From positions 17,778,312-17,842,311 of the forward strand of contig NC_036459.1 in assembly GCF_002775205.1 (NCBI RefSeq): 64,000 nucleotides of DNA. Reading direction: 5' to 3'. The translations under genes were made by a program, and so were the position numbers. This DNA is from Xiphophorus maculatus (lineage: Eukaryota; Chordata; Actinopteri; Cyprinodontiformes; Poeciliidae). Shown piece after piece: positions 11,165 to 22,815 of the stretch (the stretch's first letter is position 1; each line of letters starts with the position of its first letter). A model generated the notes under the pieces. The model worked only from the letters and a program-made list of their open reading frames with translations. It was not told the origin of the DNA and did no database searches.

Positions 11165-13698
11165 TTATTTAATTACCTCAAGGTTGTTTCAGCACGGTGT
11201 TCATTCAGTTATTTTAAACATTCCAGGAGAAAACTAGTGGGTCGAGAAATCTAGATGGAAATAATTTTGGAATTATTTTTCTGCTCTTTTTTTTTTTTCC
11301 ATCTTTCATTTTAGCAGGGGTCGGGTGTGGACAGTTTTCAGAGCCCTTGCAGGCGTTCACAGGAAATAAGTAAGTATACAGGAAGAACATAGCAAAGACC
11401 CCAAGAGGAGAAAGTATCAGGCAAATATGACAATAATAACTTAGACTGATAACTTAGCAGCTTAAGTCACACATATGACCAAATATTTCTAACATACTCC
11501 ATGTATGTTTTTGTGTTTTTTTTTTTTTTTAGCTAAGCAAAAAAGATGCTTGAGTAGCATCTTTTTGATACTCAAGCAGCAAAAAGATGTAAGGGTATGG
11601 CTATGTGGTTTCCTGACTAAAATGTGATCAGAAAACCATGTAAATCCTCTCTGTAAACAGAGTTTTATAGTTTCTTCCTGTTTGATGTTTTCTGTGCTGC
11701 TGCATTCACGTCATACGTTGAGCAACATCCTAACAGCTCGCTGCCGTACTGGAGCTATGGCAAGCTGTTTCAACATTTAATTGCCCAGGGAGGAGATAAA
11801 ACCAAATATCTATAAATCATTTTTTCTCTAGTAAAAACTGTACATTTCTGATATGCACAATGAACATTTCAGCTGCCTCAAATATCATACTTCTACTAGA
11901 ACATGCGGCATCACATTTTCAAACCATATGCTTTGAGTTAGCAGCAGCATCGCAAATACATTATTTTGCTGTACAACCTTAATCGTATTAAGAGAAGGGT
12001 TTAAGATGGCAGAAAAATACGAATACTGTTGATTCCTAAATGGAAACCCGTCAAAATGTCAAATATGTGGCAAACGTTTATTTAAGACCAGGGGCTCTAG
12101 GAAAGACGGTTCTTAAAACAAGACGAGGCCTTCGTGGTGATTTAAGTTGCTTTCCTGTGTGATGTTTTAATCAGGATTGCTGCTGGTTGCTCCGTTTAAG
12201 GCAGGAAATCACCTCTGTTAAGGTTCTGGGTTAATTTTGGGTTTGAGTGATGTTTTCCCACTAAACTGCAGATTTCTTCCTCTACTCAACGCTCCTGCTC
12301 CAGGCCAGCGAAGTCTAGTGTCACTGCTAAGCAGACTTTTAATTGATTTTAGCATATAAGAATAAACCGCTTCCCCTTTAGATTTAGGCATGAGCCGCTA
12401 TTAGTTTGACTTTTTATACCACATAGCACCAGCTTGGTTTAACAAACGACATCTGATATTACAATGAAATTCATGATTTGAAACATTTCAGTGAGCCAAA
12501 AAAAAAGCATAGAAGGAAGTGATGTAAGAGTTCAGAGCAAACACTTTTATTTTTTCTTTGCAGCATTTTAAAACTGGATCCACATGGTTGTTACCGAGGT
12601 TACAAAGATCTATGCCCAGATTTGGGGCCAAAACATCACAAAGACTTTAGCGCTAACTTGATTACAGATTACCCATCCATTCATCAGGCAGACTTGTACT
12701 ATATTTTTTCAAAAAAATTATTTAGCAGTTATAAACATCAGAGTATCATCAGCGTAATGACGGACGTTTGCTTAGGAAAAGCACACTAAGCAGCAGATTT
12801 TTTTTTTTTTTTAGATTAATCTAATTTAAAACAATAACTACTAACATGCTTATCTGGATGCAGTGGAAATATGATAAAATACTACTTTTGATGTTCTGTT
12901 TAATTTGTGGCAATCTTTCAAAAAGCGTCTTATCTCTAACTTCTGTGGTGATAGAAAAAATGCAAATGAAGTTGCTGAAATGTTGATGGTGTGACCATAA
13001 TCTGATGTCAAGATAAATACATGCATGTATAACTAGTACTGGTTAGAAATCTTGAGTGTATATTTAGCAATATCTGTCACTACAGGAAGACTATGCTTCA
13101 AAATAACAGCTCCTTGAAGTACATTAAACTAGTGAGAAACATTTTTTTCACCAATTAAAATCATCCAGTTGTTGCCAGGAAGTGATAAAAGATATAACCA
13201 GTGTGAGGGGAAGAAAACAACTTCTGCAGCATATCTGTAAACTTACAGAGCTTTGCAAGATATAGTTCTTGATGTCATATTTTGTCATGTTAAAACACAA
13301 ATCAGTGCATAGTTGTCAAGCGAAAGGGAAGAGATGCATGTTTTTTTTTACAAAAGCAAACTTTTTACAAACAAAACTGAAGTGTGGCATTCATTTGCCT
13401 TCCCATCCCTTCTCTCCCTCCTTTACCAGGACGTCCAAATTAGATTATATAACATTTACTTCCCCGTCAACCAGTGACACTGGAAGACTGAACTTGCTTT
13501 TTGTTTGCATTGTATGCTATGCTAACTTGACTATTTTTGACTGACACTCTGCTAGGTTTTCATTTTTGTTGTTCACGCCTGTCTTAAGCTTTCGTTACGT
13601 TTCCCATCCGAAACATCTGGCATTTCACCCAGACGTTGGAGGAAGCTGGAAAACCCGCTGGAAAACTACTGAGGGATCCTGAGGCGCAGCAGAGACGA
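11165..13698. other. Intergenic, probable 3' flank of the minus-strand plexin-like gene
   Basis: AT-rich sequence without a convincing gene. On the minus strand an AATAAA occurs near 12550, a possible polyadenylation signal for the gene ending at 13699. At 11535-11580 a short imperfect hairpin repeats the word agatgcttgagtagcatct. The plus-strand ORF at 13269-13544 has no splice or family support. Confidence 0.45.
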
Positions 13699-16600
13699 TC
13701 AGAGCTTGGTCTTCTGGACGACGCGTCTCTTCTGGCACTGACAGATGATCATCAGCACTGAAAGACAAACAGTTATCCTCCGTTCAGTTCTCCGTCGCGC
13801 TGACTAGTGTAGCTAGCTCTTGTAACATGGAATTGTGGTACATAGAATAGTGGAAAAAAACTAAAATTGACCGTTTTAAATAATGAGGCGAGCAGTAAGT
13901 GGAACATATTATCAGTCATGTTCATGAAGCAAACTTACCAACAGCAACAGAGGGGAGGAACATCAGGCGCAGGATGAGAAGGACCTGATGCAATAAAGAT
14001 GGATTCCACACCCGCACTATTGTTTCTCCATACATAATCTGGAGATACATGAGAAATGTTATTTAAAACTGAATGTTTAGATGGAAAAAAATAAAAGCAT
14101 ATTTAAAAAGTATAAGTTGGAATCATAATGGCATTAAATAATAATAATAACATAATAATGATTGTAATTATAAATAATAATTGTTCCAGCACTCTGTCTT
14201 ACAATTACAAGACAGTTCAAATTGTAGTTAGTTGTTTGAGAAAGTGATTTACCTTTAGCTGATTAAATATGACATCGGTTGTGTTTTGAATCTCACAGAC
14301 CAGAATCCGTGATCCATATTCGAAGTCACTGTGTTTCCCATATTCATAACTAGGGGTAGTTTCACGATCATCATCTTCATTCTGCAGGATGCAGGGATAC
14401 TGCTTGTCATCCTTAATGCCCCATATTGACAACTCTTCTGTTGTCATCATCAGTTCGTCTTTGATTTTCTAAAATAAATAAATAAAAAACATTACTGCTT
14501 TTTAAAAAAATCTTTTGTAATCTAATTGTCATGAAGAATGATAAATAAAATTATTTAAAAAAAGAATCCAACTCACCAGTATGGTGATTTTGATATTATC
14601 TCCTGTCCTCTTGGCTCTGAAGTTGATAAACTGCGGGTCTGGACGGTGGAACATTTTTGCTGAACAGCTCAACGTCTGATTGGCTACTTTTATATTCACC
14701 ACAGGTCTGTTCCACTCAGAGGGCTCAACAGGAAGTGTTTTATAGATGAGAGTCTGTGGAGAATTTATAAATATTCATTGTCGAATACAATTAAAAAACC
14801 CCCCGACCTGATCTGACACATTGACGTGATTATACTAAACAAATAAAACACAAATAATGATGAGAAGGAGTAAAGTAGGTCACAACGTGATTTCACACAA
14901 ATCATAGGATTTGAACAATAACTAGTTAGACACAAGCATGAAAACTATATTTAGTCTCATGCTATTTCTGACTACGATTAAGCCTGATAACAGTTTAAGT
15001 CACACATATGACTTAAATGACCGAAACTATGTGAAAAAGTCTGACAGAGCACTGTGTGTGGGGGTGTGTGTTCACAGACCCACCGTAGAGTTGATGTGTT
15101 CAGGAGGTACTTGTAGCTGCGGGGGGTATTCTTCCTGTACAGGGTATTCTAGCCCCCTGTAAAACTCCAGTTCTTGGACATGCTGGTTGTGTGTGACCAT
15201 TTCCACTGTGTCCAAGTAGGATCCTGTGATCGTGATCTTCCTCTTCCCACTGGATGATGCAGGGCGGCAGCCGAAAGAGCAGAAAATATATAAAAATGTC
15301 CGGGTGCATTATTCCCATGATTGGAAATACTCCATAATAAATTCCATAGTGATAAAAATAACAGATTTTTCATTGCAAGCATTTTCTGATAAACCAGTTC
15401 TGGACTCTAAGGAAACACTTAGAATCGTCGTTCATTGTGTCGTTTGCATGAACTGAGACTGATGATGGATTTGAGTGAAGTTGCCCCTCCCACCTTCTTC
15501 AAACCAGACAAAATCAGACCTCAACATTTTTTTTATTTGTGCCGCTATCATTTTAAAGATTTTAAGAAATGTTTCCAGAGGTCATGAAAGATCAACCAGC
15601 CCCTGCACCTTCTTCAAATCAGACAAAATTGGCGTCAATAAACTAAAGCCATCTATCATTTTTCTTCCACTACAATTACTGACTTTTTTGAGTTGGTCTA
15701 TCATATAAAACTCCAGTAAAGTAAACTGCTGTTTGTGGTTATAGTGTTAGAAAATGGAGGAATGCGACAGGGTATCGTTAAACACATGGTTACCTTCTCC
15801 AGGTAACGGATGGTGAAACTCCAGTACAAGATGGCGCTGACTGGTAGGTTATATCAGCTTCGCCGTGGCAACTCCCGTCAGACAGGACAGCACACACTTT
15901 GGCTTCAGCTTCATTGGCTCTACTGGGAATGTGGAACGTCAGACTCTTACCAGTGTTGTTCCAAACTGGAGATCTAATCAGAGTAGTTGAATAGTTACTC
16001 TTTTCAGAAGATAAAGAGAAAATTGTAAACATGATATAAAAGAACTGTGGGACAGGCCAACCTTCTGTCACATATGAAATAACTTTTCTGAAAATTAGAC
16101 CTAAACCAGGGAGCGACTTACTCCTTTGAGCAGGCCGTTTCTGTCTGGACTTTGACTCCAATCACATCTCTGAGGTTGCGACCTTTCAGCAAAGCGTGAT
16201 TTCTGCCGTAGTAAGACACACGACTGGGAGACACGGAGATAATCTCTGGCTTCTGTCAAAAAAAAAGAAAAAACACATGCAAAATAAACTGCCCCAGTAC
16301 ACGACCCTATCTTGGTGTTATTCTGAACGTGGGTTAGGCTGGAAAAGAATCCACATTTAGACTCACCGCAGTGATTGGCTGAGAGGCGAGCGGTTGGCAA
16401 ACACGGTCCTACAAAACAAAGAACAGGAACAGAAATGTCTGCTTCCGTTTCCTAACCTGCTTCAGTATTGTACCATATAAGTGTTGTTATGATGTTGGTT
16501 TGAAATTTAAAACCATAACAGGTAAACTTGTAGACTTTTCTTTGAAAACCATTTGAAAATGAATGATTACATTCCGCACTCCTTCACTGTCCCAGGTACA

Positions 16601-19600
16601 GCGGTTCTCCCTCCAGCCACATCCGGCTCTGATGCACTGCTGACACCTGCAGAGAAAACAACATGGTGCTGAACATACTCACAATTATATATATATATAT
16701 ACTGTATGTAACAACAATAATTAACCTGGGTTCACAAGGTACAAAAACACACAATACATGTGAATGAGTTTCATTCTGAGGTTAATTTCTTTTTCAGATT
16801 AGTGGTCCTGGTTATTTAGGACCTAAATAAGCAACTAAATTCTTCAATTAAAAACTTTAGTAGTTAAGGTTAAAGTGAAAATGAACTTACGACAGAGTAC
16901 TATCAGAACAGTCGATGAGCTTTAGACTCTTTGTCAGTACTGCCTCAAGTCTGACTGATAGGATGAGATCAAGTTCTGCAAACGGAAAATCACTTCAGTT
17001 ACTTTGGCAAAAATACTGTACAGTTAAAAAAAAAAACATTGGACACTGTACTGAACATATTTATATATATATATATAACTGGATTTGATGTGAATGAACC
17101 ACATTGTCTTGTAGTGATGTGGGGCTCAATAACAAATCATTTTTACTGGATAATTTACCAAATAATTACGAACCATTAGAGTGAAAATCGTCAGAGAGAA
17201 CGCAGGTGCATTGTGGGTACTGAGGTAGTGTCCCACAAAGCCTTCTCACGTTTGTGACGATCGCACAGGTAAATTCAGACTGAATGTTCTGTGCCAAAGT
17301 CAGGTGAACGTTGACGACTACTTTGACCTGAGAAAGGAGCGAATAGAAGAAATCAATAACTTGTAGTTCCAACCGAATAAAGTCATCAGTCTGTTATTGA
17401 TCCACCTGTCCAGTGGAGTCCTTCTCAGCTCTGTAGGAAATCACTTCCTGTTGGTATTCATCAGGGATGGATATCCAGTCGTATTTGCAGTCATCTTTAA
17501 ATGTACATCTGAATAAACGGACAAATGTCATCATGAAGCTCAGAATTGTCTGAAGACTTCAGCCGCACCTGAAGTTTCTCTGACCTTTTCTCAGAGACAC
17601 ACCAGACACAGAATGGATCCGTACAACAGTCCTCTACGCTCATGTATTCACTACAGTTTGACACTGGCACACGCTTAATCTAGAACAAAAGTCAAAGATT
17701 TAGAAACACTCTAACATGCAGTCTAGTACATGCAACAAGGAAAACTGAAAAAAAAGTTACCTTGTCCTTAAATATCAGATACATTTGTTTATGATCCACT
17801 GGATCCAGAAGGATTTTTGGAAACACTTTCTGATTACCACTGGCCCTGTAGTGCTCCTTTGGACATGCTGGACGATTGTTCTTGTCCACAGGAAGCTGAC
17901 AACAACAGCATAGATATAGTTACTGTGCATAATTTATCTAAAAACTCTACACTTGTGCTTTTTAATTGCTCAGGTACATTTCAAGCTCACATCCTCCTAC
18001 AGAGCTTTTGCTAAGTAGGACTGCAGCCTATTGGACAGAAGATCTCAGCGGTTGTCCTGGAATTGATTTGAACCAGTAACTCCTTACCTTTGCACGTCTT
18101 CTCCATTTCTTTTCTTTAGATAATTTGTATTTCTTGAAGTTTTTTTGTTTTGTTTGATGTCTCTTGGAATCTCTACTTCTGTCACTATACTGCTTTCTTG
18201 TCTTGTTTTTTGATTAGCAAAAAGTAGGATTGAGTCTCAAGCACAACCTGGGAGTCCTGGTGCGACTGTAAACAGGTAGGACCGACAGACGGAGTGGAAC
18301 TCACTCTCTGGGCCGTGGTCAAGGCTAAGAGCAGTGCCATGACAGAAATTTCATACCAATACCCTCGATAGGTACAAAGGAATAATGGAAAAAGGCTACC
18401 AGCACCAGCGTGACGATCCACAATGGCACCAACAGATCACCAACTCATGCCAGGCTTTTCTCATGAAATAGCACATGGTGCTGCCCCACAAGTTTTGCCC
18501 CACAAAACTGATGATTTTGTGCTAAAGCTCCAGAGTCAGCATGAACAGCAGCAAGAAATAGCTTTGGGAATCAGCGGCCAGCAATAATTACATTTTTACA
18601 GTACATTACAACTGGGTGATCATACAGTCCCTCTCAGCACAAGAAACCTATGCAGCAATTTGGCTTTCAAATTCTCTGATTACACAATGTCTGTCTTGTC
18701 TGATTGTAAAAGCAAAAAAAAAAAAAAAAAATTTAAAGGGTCAAAGGTCATCCTAGGGATGCTGTAGAATAGGGCCAATCTTCAGAGTTATCCACTTACC
18801 TGGACTCACAGAAACGGTTTCAGAAGCAGTGAAGCCATTTTGTTCATTTAGTACAAGGCCTCATTTTGACTGAGAGCAGGCTGGCTCTTCACTGCACTGA
18901 CATTGTTCATACGTGCACACTGACTCGTTACTGAGCAAAAATAGAGTTTTGACATGAGGTTTAATTTATGTAAAAAAAAAAAGAAGAAGAAAAGAAATGC
19001 ATCTCTCCCCCACCCCTAAATGAGAACGTAACTATCCTACTGACCTTAATGAGCTGCCCATCGGTTGTTCCGATGAAGAAAACCGTCCAGCTGTCCTGCT
19101 TCACCGCCAACACAGAACTCATGTATTTCTTCTTAGATAGAACAGCGTGAGGTTTCAGGGCCTTCGGTCCTGACTGAGAAACAAAGACATAATATCAAAA
19201 CTGATAACCATGAAAGGTTTCTGAAACAAGTATACAAATAATATCCATAAACTAGCTGGTCCTGCTGCAGGCACATTTTAAGTCAGCCATGTTTCTCCAT
19301 CTCTATGGTGTGTCGTATCAAAGAAAGTGACAAAATTACAACTTTGAAACAAAATGTCAACACTTTCTGAAGAATAACAGAAAGGGTTAAAGTTTTATTT
19401 TAAGTTACATGTGCGTTTATGTGCAATTGATATTGAGTTGAAATAAGAAAAGAGTTTGTTAACGTACACATGAACCACCAGTAGGTGGGCAGGTGATGAC
19501 AGATTCTGTCTGCGTCTGTAAGGCTGAGTCCACCTCACTGAGGAAGCTCATTTCAGCCACACGATCTGATCACGACACCAGCAAAAAGCAAAGTGGAAGC

Positions 19601-20914
19601 TCTAATGTTCACCAACCAAACATCCTTCTTTTTGTGACCGTGTCTTAAAAGTCCTGTTCATAGACAGGATTGGAGACGATGGACATCACTGGGGGGTTCT
19701 GGTCAAATATCCCATGGACCTGAAGTCTGATTAGCTGGTAGCATAATGCCACCCAACTTGTATGGAACCTTATTCTGACATTTCACTCTGTGCCCCCTTG
19801 TATTGTTGATAATCCAAAACTATTTAAGTATGACAAAACAAGGAAGAACAGAGCAAATCTGCATAGGTGTGAATAAATACACACACGAAAAACAATTACA
19901 TAAGAAACAACTCACCGGGTTGTTTGGCTTGTCCACCGATGTATAAAAGTCTGGATCTTTATTCTTCTCCCTGCTGATATCAGGACTGACGTCAAACAGC
20001 AGCAGCTCAGTGTTGCTTTCTCCTCCGTCCACACTGAACACTCCACTCCACAGGACCTGCTGTCCACCTGGGACGACCGAGGAGGCCAGCAGTCTGCTGC
20101 CTCCAGAGGAACTGAGAGTCGCTCCATGAAGAGACTCCAGAGTCTGAGTTTTACTGGTTTCAGCCTGAAGCCAGATCAGACGGACTTTGTTGGTTTCACC
20201 TCCTGATGCCACGTTGGAGAACAGATACACTGTTGAGTTGATCTGGAATCCGTCCACAAACTCTACATCAGCTTCAGTTTGGATTCCAGGTTTAACACCT
20301 GATTGACCAGACCAGGAAAATATTTCCCCAGACTGGTTATGATCGGTGTTTTGAAGGTTGATTGTCTTCAAATCAGCGCTACACTCTGTCTTGTCTCTCG
20401 GGTTCTTTATCGCTGTCAGAATGTAAGTCTCAGTCTGACCTGGTTTCTCCGTCACATCCACCAGAAAGCTGACAGACCCACTGCTGCTCCTCTGAGGTCC
20501 CACCTGGATGGATTCACTGTAAACCAGCTTAGAGATGTTCTTCAGGTCCAGAACTTCACAGAAACCACAGAGTTCGTTTCCAGTCACACCGCAGCTGATC
20601 AATGTGTAATTTTTCTCAAATGGTAATAAAACATTAACACTGAAAGTTGGTGTTAATTTGTCATTCTCAGGGACCCGCTGAAAACCCTTTTTCCCTGGCT
20701 GGTCTCCGTTCTGTAAAGTCCCTCTGAGGGTCAGACTGTGGATCAGAGCAAAGTTGGGTCTTAGCTGATAAAGTGCCTCTGTTGTAGCGATGTAAAGATT
20801 GTTGGAGCCAATTGCCACCTGCTGAATGTCCCCTTTAAAGGAGAATTCACCATTCTCCAGACTCCAAACAGGTTCTCCACAGATCATGCAAAGCAAACAG
20901 AGCAGCAGGATCAT
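13699..20914 (-). CDS. Plexin-like sema/PSI/IPT receptor with short tail (copy A), complete
   Basis: Predicted 948-residue type I membrane protein. Exons 5'->3': 19916-20914, 19045-19173, 17761-17895, 17585-17679, 17406-17508, 17174-17327, 16891-16975, 16571-16646, 16367-16408, 16122-16252, 15794-15973, 15084-15249, 14577-14753, 14253-14468, 13939-14038, 13699-13757. All junctions are GT/AG and the frame closes on TGA. Signal peptide at residues 1-19 (MILLLCLLCMICGEPVWSL). The sema-like domain spans about 20-421, mostly in one 999 bp exon as in plexins. PSI is about 422-487 (DPFCVWC). A Cys-rich link at 488-538 is followed by a second PSI (CQQCIRAGCGW), then IPT domains from 607 and about 710. 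The membrane span is about 914-936 with R920 inside. The 11-residue tail QKRRVVQKTKL has no plexin GAP or GTPase-binding region. Possible roles are semaphorin decoy or adaptor-coupled receptor. Domain calls are firm; ligand and function are unknown. MET/RON share these ectodomain modules but have a kinase, absent here. Confidence 0.88.
17896..19044. other. Intron 2 of copy A, no further gene
   Basis: A 1.15 kb intron. It includes a poly-A run at about 18714-18730 and a degenerate, transposon-looking stretch at about 18180-18500 that I cannot classify. Nothing here supports an independent gene. Confidence 0.45.
19468..19565 (-). other. Possible cryptic or alternative exon in intron 1 of copy A
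   Basis: On the minus strand a plausible acceptor (GTGATCAG) and donor (TGT|GTACGT) bracket 98 bp with 32 stop-free codons in one frame (RVAEMSFLSEVDSALQTQ...). Its end phase fits exon 2, but its start phase does not fit exon 1. Splicing from exon 1 would therefore hit a TGA within six codons and give a secreted sema fragment. A second coding-looking run (MSIVSNPVYEQDF then a stop) lies upstream at about 19640-19690. The paralogue shows nothing comparable. This may be a decayed exon. Confidence 0.25.
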
Positions 20915-21016
20915 CTTGTGCTAAAAGAAGCAGCTCTGACATAAGGACAGACTGCAGGTTGATTTGATGTCCGTATCTCTGCTGTGAAACAAGTGAAAGT
21001 GCTGCGTCTCTTTTTA
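20915..21016 (-). promoter_or_regulatory. Proximal promoter/5'UTR of copy A with IRF-type element
   Basis: About 85 bp upstream of the ATG the plus strand reads aagtgaaagtg (20991-21001). It contains the AANNGAAA interferon-regulatory-factor core and matches the PRDI-type word known from type I interferon promoters. An additional GAAAC half-site lies at 20986-20990. A TATA-like tctttttaaag run sits at 21007-21017. The roughly 75 bp next to the ATG align with the 5' leader of copy B (both contain ACCTGCAGTC-GTCCTTAT and end in ACAAGATG), but the IRF word is not conserved there. The motif is short, so regulation is inference. Confidence 0.4.
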
Positions 21017-21426
21017 AAGAAGTGGTGAATGTGAGAAGGAGGGGCCATCTGCAAAATCACAGCATCTCCAATTTCACTAGTGATAAAATCTAAATGTTCA
21101 AGCTGCATTTCAGCAAAATCTCTGCATCAGTGAGATTCAATCAAAGTGTTTCATAATTCAGTTCTTTTTCAGAGAACACTGACGGTAGATCTGATGCTCT
21201 CTGATGTTCAACCTTCTTCATAATTCTTTAAGTTACTGACTGCATGCTGTATGCTCATTGAGTCATTTAATTGATCAGGTTTTTATCAGTTTGAACTGTG
21301 AAGTCAAAAATGATGTTCCAGTTTTAAAGGGAGTTCATTTCCTGATCTGCTTAAAAACCAAGTATTCAGTCGTCCCTGGGAACCTGGAACTTCAACTGGA
21401 TTTCACTTCATAAACAGGAGCGTCCC

Positions 21427-21470
21427 TGTTATGGTCTGGCTCTGGAACCGTAACAAGTTAAAGGGAAGCA
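21427..21470 (-). mobile_element. LTR terminus fragment (second copy)
   Basis: The plus-strand sequence tgttatggtctggctctgg repeats, with few changes, the first 40 bp or so of the LTR end at 21718. No primer-binding site follows. It is a partial duplicate about 290 bp from the better copy, probably left by a rearranged or recombined element. Confidence 0.55.
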
Positions 21471-21696
21471 TTATGTTAATGAATTTAGACCAAAACTCTT
21501 TACTGCTACACTGCTGACAAAAGCGAAAATATCATCTGCTCAGGAAAAGATGAAGTGTCTGTATGACAAGAACGCTGAATGTTGTGTCTTTCTTTCAGGT
21601 TCTCAGTACTGACCTTACTTCCTATTGTGAGTTCACTACTTCAGGCCAAGTTCTCTGGGCCATATGCAGTTGTGGAACAGCTCGTTTCGGGGTTCA

Positions 21697-21790
21697 ATCC
21701 CGGACGAGCCCCCAATTTGTTATGGTCTGGCTCTGGAACCATAACAAATTAAGGGGAAGCAACGCATGGGATGACTTAAAATTAGATTTA
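21697..21790 (-). mobile_element. Retrovirus-like LTR end with proline-tRNA primer-binding site
   Basis: Read on the minus strand, an LTR end finishing in CATAACA is followed by AAT and then an 18-base primer site TGGGGGCTCGTCCGGGAT (21697-21714). That is the complement of the 3' end of tRNA-Pro, as used by gammaretrovirus-like elements. The LTR end is a small hairpin (TGTTATGGT / ACCATAACA). Only a short leader follows toward lower coordinates before unrelated sequence, and no gag, pol or env frame is present. It is a heavily deleted endogenous element. The outer LTR boundary could not be placed. Confidence 0.7.
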
Positions 21791-21944
21791 TTTAGCAAAA
21801 ATAATAGCTGGCTGGACTCAGAGAGCATACAAAACAAAATCAACCAACCCAAGACTAGAACCTTGTGGAACAAACACAATTTGAATTTTTTTAAGTCTTG
21901 TGTTTTGTTCCCGTAACATTTATGTCATGTTGGGTTCCAGTTTC

Positions 21945-22815
21945 TTTACCCACATGCAGAACACCAGGAGAACAGGGATCAGTTAAATGATGTTTATTTA
22001 AACAAGACAGGCTGAGAGAGTGTGATCCTTGGGGCAGGTTCACGGAGTCGTCTGCACACTAAAGGACAGCAAAAGGAGATGGTGAGTTTATGGTTGTCGG
22101 AAATGGGAACTACGAGGTAAATTAGACTGGTCTTATTTGTCGTGATGATAATTTCCTTCAAGGAGAGGTGAGACTTTCACCTCTCCTTGAAGGAAGAGGT
22201 GAGATCCTCGGGAGCCAGGGTTTTGGCTCCTTTGTGTGTGTTTTTGAGGTGATCCAGGTTCCAGAAAGTGGGCTCGGTCGAGTTGGTACTGGGTGATGAT
22301 GTTGAGGCTGCGGTGGAGGGCGGACAGGTAAGTTCAGGCATGGAGGAAGACATAGGAGTGGTCCGACTGCCAGCTGGGAAATCCAGGAACAGCTTCTGAT
22401 CAATATGAAGAGGTGAAGGTGAGAGTCGGGCAACCAGTGGGTAACGATCCACGGCGTCAAGAGGGGAGGAAATCCAGAAAGCCAGAACAAGGTCTTTGCA
22501 GGGAATATCCACGGCGTCACGAGGAAACACCTGAGAGAGGGAAGGCGACAAGAGAAATTACTAAGAGTCACTTCTAGGGAAAACACAGAGAGTTATCTCA
22601 GGGGGGCTCAGAGTACCATTACTGGCAACCACTCAGGCCCTGAAGTGCTAGCAGTCTGCTCCTCTTAACTCCAAGATAATGGGATGATGAAACACAGGTG
22701 CACTGAAGTGCAGATACGCCCCTCCAGGGGAGCAGCCTCTGTCACCCTCTGGTGGACGAAGGATGAAGCAGCAGGAGAACAGGACAAAACCACAAAGAAG
22801 ACCAAAAACCCCGCT
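21945..22815. repeat. Dispersed repeat of unknown class between the receptor genes
   Basis: A stretch starting near 21945 (tgttgggttccagtttc) through about 22815 looks like composite repetitive DNA. The minus-strand frames at 22158-22586 are Pro/Ser-rich and overlap in two registers without family resemblance. A perfect 19 bp inverted repeat with a 5 bp loop lies at 22153-22195. I could not identify termini or a coding domain. Confidence 0.35.

Noticed and set aside
21690-21720. tRNA-like T-arm sequence
   Set aside because: Only the 3' tRNA-Pro complement is present, next to an LTR end, so it is a primer-binding site and not a tRNA gene.
22158-22586. Two overlapping minus-strand Pro/Ser-rich ORFs
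   Set aside because: Both registers open because of composition; sits in repetitive DNA, with no domain or splice context.
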